Assembly: GCA_010094045.1 (NCBI GenBank)
Contig: ML986626.1
Coordinates: forward strand, 243,570 to 307,569
DNA length: 64,000 nucleotides
Origin: Lojkania enalia
Lineage: Eukaryota > Ascomycota > Dothideomycetes > Pleosporales
Direction of reading: 5' to 3'
Part shown: positions 50,801 through 62,247 of the stretch, piece after piece
Position numbering within the stretch: the stretch's first letter is position 1
Layout of the letters: the number at the start of each line of letters is the position of its first letter
Notes under the pieces: generated by a model
What the model was told of the DNA's origin: nothing
Database searches by the model: none
The model's input: only the letters and a program-made list of their open reading frames with translations
Position numbers and translations under genes: made by a program

Positions 50801-51421
50801 AGCCCAGCCTAATCAACCGGAAACCTGGACCTGGATACTCTTTTCTTTCTTCTTTGTCCACTACAGACTACTCGCACGCCGGCCCTGGCGTGAAAGACAA
50901 ACCAACGGCGACCAGCAGTAGCAGCAGTGCGGATTCACTCAATCATGTGCAGCAGTCGTCGTTCTCGTACTCGGCTAGCGTCACAGGCCGGCGACCTGAT
51001 GTGAGAGGGCGAGCGTGCAAGCCCTGTCATCATGCCAGGAGGAGCATGGTCGAAGTATTGGCTCGCCGAGAGACGGACCGGGGTGTCCAGCTGCGCACTG
51101 TCTCGCTCCCAAGCTGAGGTTTGACGCTTGTCGGCCGCTGGCCATCCGCGGTTCTGGTTGTGGACGGTGCTGGTGCTCGCTTTCTCATCGTCCTCGCCCT
51201 CGACCTCCTTACGACACATTCACTACTGGGCGCCTGCTGCGAACACCGGCCCGCCACGACGGCCTTCGCGCGCGCACGCACATTGCACGGCGATCTGCGT
51301 TGGGACGCGCTGCAAAAGATTGGACGGCGACCTAGAGAGGGGAGGGGAAGAGCTTGTCTTTGTGCAGAGCGCTTTGTCTCGCACGCGCTGGGCTTGCATG
51401 AGGCTAGACCATGGCGTCCGT

Positions 51422-51444
51422 GCAGGCAGGCAGGCAGGGAGGCA
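51422..51444. repeat. GCAG tetranucleotide microsatellite
   Basis: Tandem GCAG units with a GGGAGGCAGG end, in the GC-rich part upstream of the zinc-finger gene. A shorter relative is at 49186-49202. Confidence 0.8.
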
Positions 51445-53323
51445 GGCCAGCTATGGGCATGGGCTCGTTGGCGCCGTCCCGACGCACATCAAGTGGCCTC
51501 TGGGCTCCTCATCCTTGGTACAGGAAAAAACAAAAAAGCCCTTCCAAGCTTCCCTCTTGTCAGTCTCTTGTCGTGCCGCAAGCCTGGGTCAGGAGCCGCA
51601 CGCCCCCGATGATGGCAATGGCAATCCCTCTCCTCTCCCTTCTACAGGACACGCTGCCATCACGACTCCACCGCGGTCAAAGACTGGACGGCGAGTAGGA
51701 AGCGCATCAGCAGCATCATGCCTGGCCTGAGTAATGGGCACCCTTTGAACCTGGCCGACCCGGCATCCTCCACGCTGCTCATCCAAGCCGTCCCGTACGC
51801 CAAACGACCCCGAACAAGAGGGCTAGCCGACGGGGTCCTGGGCTGTGGTAGGTGCTCTGCATCCCGGATGTGCATTGTTGTGTGTCTGCCCCATGTCCTG
51901 TCCACCAGACCCAGCCTGAACGGTGTGTGGTTTATTATTCATTCATCGCGTTGCTTCTGCCGTGCCTCGTCTGCTTTTCCTTGTTGCGTCAAAGTGCGTG
52001 AATGCGTAGCGCTTCCGCCCGCTCACCTGAGGCCTGCTCTCGTGCCATCCTCATCTCCCATCCCGATCCAGATCCCCCAAAACGCTCGGACGATTCCTAT
52101 CGCCCGGTTGAGGCCCTTGAAGCCCTTCAAGTGTCCCCCTAGTGCCGCCAGACAGCCACGCGAACAATCCACACCCTGGCGCCTCTGGCCCGCCGTACAT
52201 ATACGTGAGGGCCACCACTCTCCACTCGCTCTGCCGACAAAGCCTTTGGCCCAGCAGTGTCCAGCCTTCTTCCGCCATCGCTCCCCTAGGGCGCCCAGGA
52301 ACTGAGCTTAACAAGGTGGGATCGCCGCTGCCCGCGCGCCTCAGCACCACCGCCATCATCACCACCACCACCTACTCCCCACCATCGTCGGCGTGACGGG
52401 AAAAGGCCCTCCATCGCCGTTGTTGGCAACACCAGATCTTGCAACGCCTCTATTGTGGATCATAGTGACATAGGCCTCTTCTGTGCCTCTCTCCAAACAC
52501 GGAAATCGTCGCCCGTTCCCAGCGCCGTGGACCAGCGAAGCTAACCATTAGCCCGTCCGGGGGGAGCTTCTGGGTCGTCGGACGGCAACATCAGCACGGC
52601 CATAGCAGAAAAGTTTACCTCTTGACCAAAAATCAACTCACTCACAGCCTGTGCTACCGTCCAAGTAACACTACGTCTACGCAACCAGGAAATCGGGCCC
52701 TACTAAGCGCTGGTTGTGTAGAAGAACATCGTGTCACGGATATCTGCTTTTGCTGCTCTGTACGCCCTCCTTGTTTGGCCTGAGAGTGCGAGCACCACTA
52801 ATCATGCGTAGAGACTGAGACTTTCTAGAAGTTTTCCGGAGAGGCGTGCATTCGCAGGTAGTCGTGTGTCCCTTTCTACCAAACGCCGCGCAGGTACCAT
52901 AGGCAGGACCGCCCGCTCATTCCTAGCCTCGGGAAATCCATTCGCTGTCTGGAGTCGACGGTAGACTAGGTCGGGAACACCATTGTTGAATAACTAGATT
53001 GGTTGAGCGTCTGTGTTCGGAAAGACCTTTTACAAGATCGATCTCTCTTCGTTACCTGCATCTCATCAGCACTTTGTCCCTCTCAACTAAAGCCTTCCCA
53101 CTCACCATTCTGTTGCTCGGCCACAACCCCCTCTGCTGCCCTCCGAGGACCACTCCCAGCCTTAACAGGGATTCTATTGGATTGCCCCCTCTTCTTAGGT
53201 CCGATATTTGCAGCGTCACGGCTGCAGTCCCTTCCAACATCTCCGTCCGAAGCTGGTAGGCCACCAGGGCTTACCTAGAACACAACCGCCAACGTGGCTG
53301 CTGCAGTGGCTCATCCCGCTCAT

Positions 53324-54678
53324 ATGCATCCTGGGTCTGACCCAATGGGTGCACCTCCCAGCTTTGCGGCTCGGAGGCCAAATGCAGCCCACTTGGGTAA
53401 TTTTGAGCTCCCGCCACCGCAAATGCACAAATACACTCCCTTCAACACTGTCAACGCGTCACAGTCGTCACAAGCCCCAACCACCATTGCTAGTGTGGGC
53501 AACCTGCTTACTCCGCCGAATAATATCCCGGGGGACGTAAGCCCTGCGTCTGGAGTATCGACTACCAGTGTGAGCTCTTCTGCAATGCCGCAATACGCCC
53601 AACATACAGGGGGATATATGTATTCGCCGCATTCTCAGGGTTCAGCAGGATACAGTTATTCAGGTGCGTCGCAGCAGCAAAATCAGTACAATCCTGGCAG
53701 AGGTATGTTTACTTCACCGTACCATGATCGTCAGCCGGGGGACCAAGGCTCACTTACTATGTGCAAAGGGCTGAACCCGCCACCATATGAGATGAACCAA
53801 CAGCTGCCGCCATTTCCGCCATCATCGACACCACAGGGAGCGCCGTCAAATTTGCCGACAATGCCTACACAACAGCAGCCTCATCATATGATGGGCGCCC
53901 ACACACCGGTATCAACCTCAGCCCCCCAACAGCCCCCAGCACACGCTCAGGAGCCATTCAATCGGCCACCGCCGACTCCGACGACATATTACGGCTCTCA
54001 GCCGTCAACGACGCCTCAGCAATCGTCCTTCCCATATTCGACTGGACCATCGCCAACCCAGCAGAGTCCCATTAGTGCGGGAGGTCAGGTGCCAAGGATG
54101 TCTCCAGCCGTGTCGCAAGGCACGATTCCCTCGGTTCCATCTGGCCCAGCCCAATCTCCTCATGCTTATCAGCGTTCTTATGGAGCATTGTTCCCTCCAG
54201 CACCAGTTTTCTCGAACGTTGCAAACCCGAACGGACAACTTGCTTTAGTAGGTGGTATGCCCCATGGCATGATGCCTGGCTTCAATAGCGGCCACGCGGC
54301 TAGCATGCCTCATTTCCTTGGACACTCTCAACAACCACCTACTGCGACTGATAGGCCGTTCAAATGCGATCAATGTCCACAGAGCTTCAACCGCAATCAC
54401 GACCTGAAGCGACACAAGAGGATTCATTTGGCCGTAAAGCCGTTCCCTTGCAATCATTGCGACAAGAGCTTCTCTCGAAAAGATGCCCTCAAGGTTTGTT
54501 TGATCCTTTCTTGCAATCTACAACCACTAATTATTTATTTCAGAGGCACATTCTTGTCAAGGGATGCGGAAAAGTCGCAAGCAACGGGGATGACGTGAAG
54601 CGCGAAAGCCATTCACCCGACCATAAAAACCAGGCCGATTCTGTTGATACTAAACCCATAATATCGAGCCATGCGTAG
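53324..54678 (+). CDS. C2H2 zinc-finger transcription factor
   Basis: Probable DNA-binding regulator; I cannot name the subfamily. Exons are 53324-54493 and 54544-54678 with a 50-bp intron (donor GTTTGT); product 434 residues from ATG 53324. The frame extends 10 codons further to a GTG, and a TGCAG acceptor at 53306 leaves room for an upstream exon, so the start is uncertain. The first 340 residues are low complexity: Pro, Gln, Ser and Gly with many YXSP-like stretches. Zinc finger 1 is CDQCPQSFNRNHDLKRHKRIH (54365 on), a classical C2H2. Finger 2, CNHCDKSFSRKDALKRHILV then KGC, ends as His-x5-Cys and is split by the intron. A short acidic and basic tail follows. The upstream GC-rich DNA probably contains a long leader. 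Confidence 0.85.
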
Positions 54679-56671
54679 TGGCGCACTGTGTATTGCTTAA
54701 TTCGGAGTCTTCGGCCTTCATTTCGCTTACCCTTGTATTAACTATCTTTTCCATATTATTTAGGCCTTAGGAGACGTGCTGACGCGACTATAACGCTTCG
54801 CTGTGGATAATACCTTGGCTGAGACTATGACAGATCACGTGTGTTTTGATTGGATTGAGCGCTCGGAAACATTTGGAAATATTTGGCCGGAGTTGGTGGC
54901 AACGGCACTCTGTATTTCTTTTTTACTCCATTTTTTTTTTTTTTTTTTAAGCGGATACCTCTTACTTGTTGATTTCGGATCGAGGGGATTTATTTAGGCC
55001 TTTGCCTTTTCCAGGTTTTCTTTTATGCATCGCGCGTCAAAGCTGACCGCCCGGGTTTCAGGTATATGGGAATTTCTCGACTTCGGATAAAGTCGGAGAG
55101 CAGATCATTTCGGTGTAATAGGTTCTTTTTCCTTTCCTTTTTTTTTTGGCGCGTCTGGCACAGAAATCTCGGCGCATATCTGTACGACATCGGTCTGGTT
55201 CGAGATAGGACACTGGAAGGAAAAGTGAAATGATTAGGAAAATACCGAGATATGAATCAATGTGTTGCCCACCTCGTAATATATCGCCTCCACCACAATC
55301 GCTTTCCGCGAAATTCCTGTCTCGCAGGCTTGAATGTATGGAAGGTTATGCAGCATGTACCTGAACGAGAGAAGGCTGCGTGAGACTAAGGTTTGCCGCT
55401 GCGGCTTCGTGCAGATCGGTAACGTGACTTGGCACGAATCCTGGTCGGAGGTCTCGTCGCTTCCAACCTAGGTTGCAGAGAGGCTTGGAGTGGCTCCATC
55501 ACATCTCACCTCACCATCACCCGCATCGCCTTTTCATAAAAGCTTTATCGGATGGTAAAGGCGCAAATTGATACCCTTATTTGATCACACACTTCCTACG
55601 TGGGTTTCCCATTCTTCTGCCCTAGTCCTCCTATATCATATTCTTCATGCTGCCAACTTCCGCTACCCTGCGACCGCAACTGCACATGCCACATTGCTTT
55701 ATCCTCGTTTCTCAGATAACAATAACTATCTAAGTATAGGTTAATGAAGTTGAAATGAAGTCCAAAGGAGCACTTGTAAGGAACCTACCCCCCTTGTGGA
55801 TCCGACTAAAACCAACTACCTTAGCCCACGATCCAAGAACTATTAGCAGATGTTCTTTTACTCGTGCATTAATCCTCATCTAGACGTAATAGAGAACCAT
55901 CTCAAACCGGGGAGGTTCAGCGCATTGAGAATGCCCACTTGGGGGAGGAGGGGTTGTGTTCGCTGAACCATTTAGGGAGATATTTCGCGTTTGTCCGAGT
56001 CCTTCCATAACTCACGCCGGTCTAGGCGAAAGTATTGGGGTTCTTACTCTTTGATTGCCTACTTTGATTGTCACATTCCTATGTTCGCCGGGCAACGCAT
56101 TCCATGTAGTGACTCTCCGGACTAGAAACAAACGTGTACCGACTCCTTCCTTTCCAAGACATCGAAATTTTCCCATACACTTCTTCCCAGACCCCTTCCT
56201 TCTCTGCATCATCGCGACTGTAATTGTGCGGGGAAGGGCACCTTCCTCGCCGTGTTTGTCTCGCGCCCGGTGGCTGGACTAGTATCCTTTCCATTGCGCC
56301 CATCGTGTCTCTTCCTCTATCACGGTCTTACATGCATTGACAACACTTGTTAATTTTTTTGGTTGCCGGGTAGAATCGATAGCTCGCGCGAGCCATCTCT
56401 CCTTTATTGGTGCCACATCTACCAATTCGCGTTGTAGACTTACATCTGGCGTTTGCGGGTCAACAACAAAACCACCACGGCGTCCCCGGTCATGGACTCC
56501 GCTTAACTTCGTGGCACGACTATCACGGCATACCACTTGCCTCTACGTGCTTGGTCTCGATTGCATCTCTTATTAACGCATATATTCTCGCCATCATATC
56601 ACTTTCGGACGCTTGCCCAACTACGCTAGCACTACGGCAAAAGGCCCCGGCCAGGGCTCGAGCACTCTACA
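54679..56671. other. Intergenic region upstream of the Gin4-like kinase
   Basis: About 2 kb with a T18 run (54931-54948) and short frames only (for example 56055-56282 and 56337-56576), which overlap frames on the other strand. No gene was recognised; it should contain the kinase promoter and 5' leader. Confidence 0.5.
54931..54948. repeat. Poly(T) tract, 18 nt
   Basis: A T run about 250 bp downstream of the zinc-finger gene's stop codon. Confidence 0.85.
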
Positions 56672-59600
56672 ATGGACCTACCCTCTCCTGGGCACCCCGC
56701 AGCGCGTCGCCGAGTCCTGGGAGATGCTACTCTACGCGCCAATGAGGGCGCCAATCCCCAGCGCCACCGAGGTGAGAAGGCCAGCCTAGAGTCCATCGGA
56801 ACATCCTCCCCAAAGCCGCTTCCTCATAATGAATCACTTGTACCTAATGGCACCCTCGCCATCCGACACCAGCCTCAGTCATCTCCAGAGAACAAGCGCC
56901 TTTCTGCCGTCAAGGACGATGCACGGCCACGCAACATCAAACGCGACTCGGAAATTTCCACTACAAGCACCAATTTCTCGGCTACCGGTCGCCGACGGAA
57001 GACGCATATCGGGCTGTGGCAGCTCGGTAAGACAATCGGACGTGGCGGATGCTCCCGTGTACGCATCGTCAGGCATAGTGTGACAGGAGAATATGGAGCG
57101 GCTAAAATTATATCAAAAGCAACTGCAGAAAATGTCCGAGCGTTGAGCTTAGCAAACCTCATCAAGAGTGCTCAGGAGGAGCCATCAATGTTTCCCGGAG
57201 GCCAAGTTATCCCGTTCGGCCTCGAGCGCGAGATTGTCATTATGAAGCTCTTGGATCATCCCAATATCGTCCGGCTACATGACGTGTGGGAGAATCGTAA
57301 CGAGCTGTAAGTTTGGTCCCTAGCATTCTGTATTGGTTGATCTAACATGATGAATAGCTATCTAATAATGGAATACGTCCAAGGAGGTGAATTATTTAGC
57401 TACATCGGCGAGCACGGCAGGCTTCAAGAAATCGAAGTTGTTCATCTCTTTCGACAAATCATTGCATCGCTTCTCTACTGCCATAGGCTCAATATCCATC
57501 ATCGGGATCTAAAGTAAGCCAAAGTTCTAGTGCAATCGCCAGAGTAAACCATGCGCTAAGAATGTCTTATTTAGGCCAGAGAATATCCTGTTGGATCGAG
57601 AAACGCTACAAATCAAACTGGTCGACTTTGGGATGGCAGCTCTCCAGCCGGTTGGCAAAATGCTAACCACACCCTGTGGAAGCCCTCACTATGCTGCACC
57701 GGAGGTCATTCAAACACAGGAATACGATGGTGGTAAAGCTGACATTTGGAGTTGTGGCGTCATCCTCTTCGTGATGCTCACCGGCTCGCCGCCTTTCAAC
57801 TACTCGGGCGATGACAGCCAACTCAAGTACCTATTTCGCAATATCGCCCGTGCTAACTATGTCATGCCGGAGGATCTATCGAGGGAAGCCAAGAATCTCA
57901 TTAGGAAGATACTTGTGCCAGACCCACGGCGACGCATCTCAATCGAAGCAATCTGGGACCACCCGTTCTTGCACAAGTATGACGTTGAACTTCAATTTCA
58001 TGGAGACAACGCTTCGATGCAGCATTGGGTCGGACCACATCCTGCCATAACGGAGTGGACTCCGTTAGACCGATCGACGCTTGATCGTGAGATTCTAAGG
58101 AATCTTCGCACGCTTTGGCATAGCGAGAAGGAGGAAGTCCTTGTGCAGCGCCTTATAAGCAGAGAGTAAACAGATCTATCTCGAGATTTAGGGTATCATT
58201 CTAACCTGTGACCAGGCCTAACCAGGAGAAATACTTCTATTCGGCTCTCAAGAAACACCGTGATGAAACGTTGGAAAACTATTCCCCGAACCCTCACGTA
58301 GTTGGATACTCACATAGCGATCATCATCACTACGCGAAGATTAATCCGACTTCTGCCGATATTCTGCAGTTACCGTCCAATAGGCACAAGCGCACCCAGT
58401 CAGGATACTCGATTCTCAATGACGAGCACCTGTATTCAAAGCATAGTTTCTATGACCCTCCTTCGTCTGATGCTAGCTATGACCCTTTTCGGGCATCTAG
58501 GGAACCTATAATCCCTGGACAGTCAACGATTCATCAGAATATAACCGTTTATCGAGGATCCGATAGCGGCAGCCGCAAATTGCGACCAGTAACAGCACTG
58601 GGTCACCGCACAGGAAGCTCGCTCCGAATCCAAGCATTGAGGAACTCTAAAGCACAGAGCTCTGGTATCATATCGCGAGGCTCTTCAAAGCGAAGCAACC
58701 CCTCTCAGAGATCGTCGAACATGAAACGGAGGTCGATGTCGCGGTCATCCATAGCAAGCTCACATTGGGCAAGTAGTCCACCGGTCGTTATACGCTCTAG
58801 TATTATGGCAAAACGTGGGGTGAGCTTTTCACACCTCCAAAGAGGTTCTACGGCTAGTACTGTTGCCACTGAAACAGTCAATGTTCAACGTACCCCAGAT
58901 CAGCGAAGAGCTTTCAATCAAACTCAAGATGCGGCAAGCTCAACCACTTCCTCTCCCCGTCCTAGCGGACAAACAATTTCAATAGCTTGCCCTGTCTTAA
59001 AAACTGCTGCAAGCTCGGCGGCCCCTCGTCTACGTATACGAAAACCTGATAGCCCAAGTAAATATATCCAGAGCGAAGCTCGCAAAGTTAGCACAGAGCT
59101 TGAAAAAGTTATGGAGGAGGCGTTCAATCGCTCCTCGGTAAGCTCGAGCGTGCGCACAACGGTTACGGAGACTAATAAGGAGATGTCTGAGTATGATACC
59201 CCTCCAACATCATTTTCCAATAGAGACTCAGGGGGCAGCATGATTGCTACACCGAATCAAAGGGGGATCTTACAGAACCGCCCTCTTCCGCCAATACCAA
59301 TCGAGACACCAAATACATTCCTCCATCGCAAACTGGCAGAGACCCGAGCGGAGATTGCCCGGAAACTTGACGAAGACGGAGACAGCACAGAGCATTTCAA
59401 CGAGGTTCTCGAACACTTAGACCGTCTAATGCAGCCTGCCAATGGTGGGACTAAGCGGGCATCTTCTGCTCCTACCAAATCTCCGGAGCCAACACGCTTA
59501 CTGCCAGTTATTTCCGAAGAAATGAAATTGGATGGAGAGGATCGGTACCTCTCTTATAGTCCCAACTATAGAGTTGTTACTGACCCAGTCAGACCAAATC

Positions 59601-60886
59601 TTCAAGGGCGCCGAGGGATAACTGAGCACAATACTATCCGTCTCGTTGATCAATCACCTACTCCCTTGCCAATAGCACCTCTCAATATCCGAAAGCAAAG
59701 TGGGGCAAGCACGTTATCTCACACAGAGCGAGGTAACCAATGTTCCACTGATCCATTACAAGGCCTAGCACCTCAACCAACAGTCAAATCTTACCAAGGC
59801 GTCCGAAACAATCTTGCTGCGAGAGCTAACGAGAGTGGTCTAGCCAATACTGCGCCTCTCCTTCCTCCAGAGAAGGAATTCTCTATCAAGAAGAAGAGGT
59901 CTTTGTGGTTTCGTCGGACCCCCGAGGAGAAAGAGCGGCAGCAAGAGAGCCAACCGAAGCCCGCTGAACAACAAAACATTCATGAAGTCTGGCAAGGACT
60001 TGATAATCCACCTGCAACTACAGGAACAACCCCAGACATGGTTAAGGAGACGACGAAACAATCGGAGACTAGCACGAGCACCGAATTTCCGATGCGAAAT
60101 CGAACCACGGCGGTTCCCAAGGCAGAGGGTGGATTGAAGGGATTCCTCGGTCTTTTTGGAAAGAAGGTTAGAGAAGATAAGGGCAAGAAGCCAATGGAAG
60201 TAGGATGTGAGTATCACAACGGTTTATGTCTGCATTTTGGCAAGTCTGGTTTTCTTGTTTCTGTTCTGAAGCGAGCATGCTTTCCTTTTTATGAATTGAA
60301 TCTTTACTAACGTTATCTACCAGCAGCAAATTTAAGCTCAAGCTCCATTCTTTCTGGATTCGATCTTGATCTCGACCCCGAGGCCGAGAATAGTTCTTCT
60401 ATCCGCCCCCCGGAGATACAGACAAATTGGCTTTCGAGGTTCTTGCACATCAAGCCTGCGAGCAAAGTGCTCTGCTTCCAGCTCCGCCGCGGAAGGGTTC
60501 GGGGTGATCTCGTGCGCTTGCTGCGCCGTTGGCAGCGCTTCGGTGTCCGTGATGTTACATACGATCGCACAACTAATGTCATCAATGCGCGAGTTGACAA
60601 GAACAACCGTAAGTCTGTACCTCGTTCAAATCATGTAGTCTCGCAGGCTAACAGCAAAACCTCTACAGATCTGAAGATCAAGCCGGTTTCCCTAGTCATA
60701 GAGCTCTTTGTGGTTCTCGAACACGGCCGCAATGCCAACCTTACTCTTGTTCGCTTTACGCAGACCCGCGGTGCGGCATCTAGTTTCCGCAGGGTCGTTG
60801 ATGTTGTCGAGGACGTGTGTCGCAGCAGTTCTATGCTCGTCGAGGACGAGGAGAAGAGAGCGGCTATGTGTGAGATCCTCGAATGA
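56672..60886 (+). CDS. Nim1-related protein kinase, Gin4/Hsl1/Kcc4 class, with C-terminal KA1-like region
   Basis: Bud-neck/septin-associated serine/threonine kinase class that couples septin organisation to mitotic entry through Swe1/Wee1 (family knowledge). Exons are 56672-57306, 57358-57513, 57575-58165, 58216-60206, 60324-60608 and 60669-60886; five introns (51, 61, 50, 117 and 60 bp) with matching phases; product about 1291 residues. The kinase domain starts near residue 113 (GLWQLGKTIGRGGCSRVRIV) and has Lys145 (GAAKII), HHRDLKPEN (Asp262), VDFG (Asp281) and YAAPE. The Gin4-type insertion (KSAQEEPSMF) precedes the αC Glu. A long Ser/Thr/Arg-rich linker follows. The last two exons (NWLSRFLHIKPASKVLCFQL to VRFTQTRGAASSFRRVVDVV) match the fungal KA1-like membrane-binding region. 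A tandem acceptor CAGCAG at 60321-60326 could yield two isoforms. Which of Gin4, Hsl1 or Kcc4 cannot be fixed. Confidence 0.93.
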
Positions 60887-61038
60887 GGATGGATACACGT
60901 CGAGGATTACCAGCAAGCATCCTAATTCTCTATTCGACAGGGTTGCATCTTGTGCGGAGCGTTAAATCGGTCACATTGGCGGCTCTACGGAATGGCAGTC
61001 TGAATTGTTTAGATTAGACGGATGGTGGATTGAGGGAA

Positions 61039-61065
<27 letters not shown>
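61039..61065. repeat. Poly(T) tract, 27 nt
   Basis: A long T run about 150 bp after the kinase stop codon, followed by further A/T-rich sequence. Confidence 0.9.
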
Positions 61066-61070
<5 letters not shown>

Positions 61071-62172
61071 TTTTTTCTTAAAAATTTTCTTTGCGCGATG
61101 GTGGAAGGTTGGTTTAGTGTATGATCCAAGACGATTGATATCTCGGCATGGACAGGCATGGTAGCACATGGGGTTTTCCGACCACGGACCTTCGTTTGGC
61201 ATACATACATGCGGCTTCGACGAGTTGTTGCTTTTTTTTTCCTTTTCTACTTTCAATTGTAGCAAAAGTAGGAGATTCGCTAAGCCAGCACATGCGGATA
61301 AAGATGGTGGAGGTGGTTTACTTGCATCTTTGCATAAGAGCAGCAGAGATACGGAGTAATACGGTCATGGATTTTCTTTTTCTTTCCCCTTTGTCTGCCT
61401 TTATGGAGTTGTGTCTTGCGGTGCTTTGCGGAGGTCGCGGTGTTTTGATCTGCATTTTGGGCGCCTTGCCGGCGATTGCATTCTGGAGGCATTTGGCGTG
61501 GGCGCTAAGGGATAGCAAGTATAGGGGGACTAGTAATGGTAATGGAGGTGTGATTGATTGACTGGATGATTGTGCTGCGTTGAGAGGCTGTCTCGTGTGA
61601 TGCGGGGTATATGGGGTACGATGCAAGTACACTACCATGCCAACTAACTAAATGCCAGTCAAAAACAGGATTCAGGAAATTTAGTGTCCTTGCTATGACA
61701 TGGGTTCATGGTCTCGGCACCCTGTCGCCGTCGTTGGATGGCGGAAGGCTAGGTGCTAGGCGATCGTAGATTGAATATGGATAATCGCTGGGCGACTATT
61801 GTGCATGCATAGTTCGTTTCGTGCTTGTCGCTGCGTAAACAGATGGAGCGCGAATAGCTAGTACTTCGAGCTGTGCTTACCACATTATGATTTGGACTAT
61901 TGGCTGCAAATAACTGCGAAACCTAGGCCCCCTTGGCTGGCTCTCCTGCGCACGCCGCACGATGGACAGACAGATACGTGGCGCATGCGGGAGGTGTGGC
62001 GCGCGGCGGGGGGCGTTTGCGCTAAAGCGATCGGGAGGCGTGATAGGCAGATGCGCGACAAGGTTCGGTTGCTTGAGCCAACGGGGCGGGCGGGTTGACA
62101 TCAACGCTCGAAACATGCAGACCTGGCTCGCCCTGGCTCCATTAGATTGTTTCATCCGCCAGAGACGGCCCA

Positions 62173-62179
62173 TATAAAA
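62173..62179 (+). promoter_or_regulatory. TATA-like element
   Basis: TATAAAA lies 69 bp before ATG 62248, with little room for a leader. A plausible core promoter element, by motif only. Confidence 0.35.
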
Positions 62180-62247
62180 CTCCCTAGCTGCTCCCGCAAG
62201 CATGCTCAGTGCCTCTACTTGCCCCGCTGCAGCACCCCGCCCTCGCA

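Larger units (their letters stand above)
40695..53323. other. 12.6-kb interval without a supportable intact gene
   Basis: The left part (to about 47 kb) is AT-richer, with poly(A)/poly(T) runs, a 51-N assembly gap and only short frames; a possible decayed frame at 41321-41647 is described separately. The right part (about 47.4-53.3 kb) is GC-rich with GCAG and CTG simple repeats, and many overlapping long frames on both strands that look like chance openings. It probably includes the promoter and long leader of the zinc-finger gene at 53324. No transposase or reverse-transcriptase motif, LTR pair or RNA gene was recognised. Confidence 0.5.
60887..62247. other. Intergenic region upstream of the gene at 62248
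   Basis: About 1.36 kb. It contains a T27 run (61039-61065), a T9 run (61232-61240) and an open frame at 61148-61561 that includes two hydrophobic stretches but no recognisable family. A TATAAAA element lies at 62173-62179. Confidence 0.5.

Noticed and set aside
50006..51730. Several frames of 120-240 codons on both strands
   Set aside because: They overlap mutually, are Arg/Ser/Ala/Pro-rich and come from GC-rich repeats upstream of the zinc-finger gene.
62209..62247. Upstream extension of the last gene to a GTG codon
   Set aside because: Non-ATG start; the ATG at 62248 is 69 bp after a TATA-like element and begins a typical basic N-terminus.
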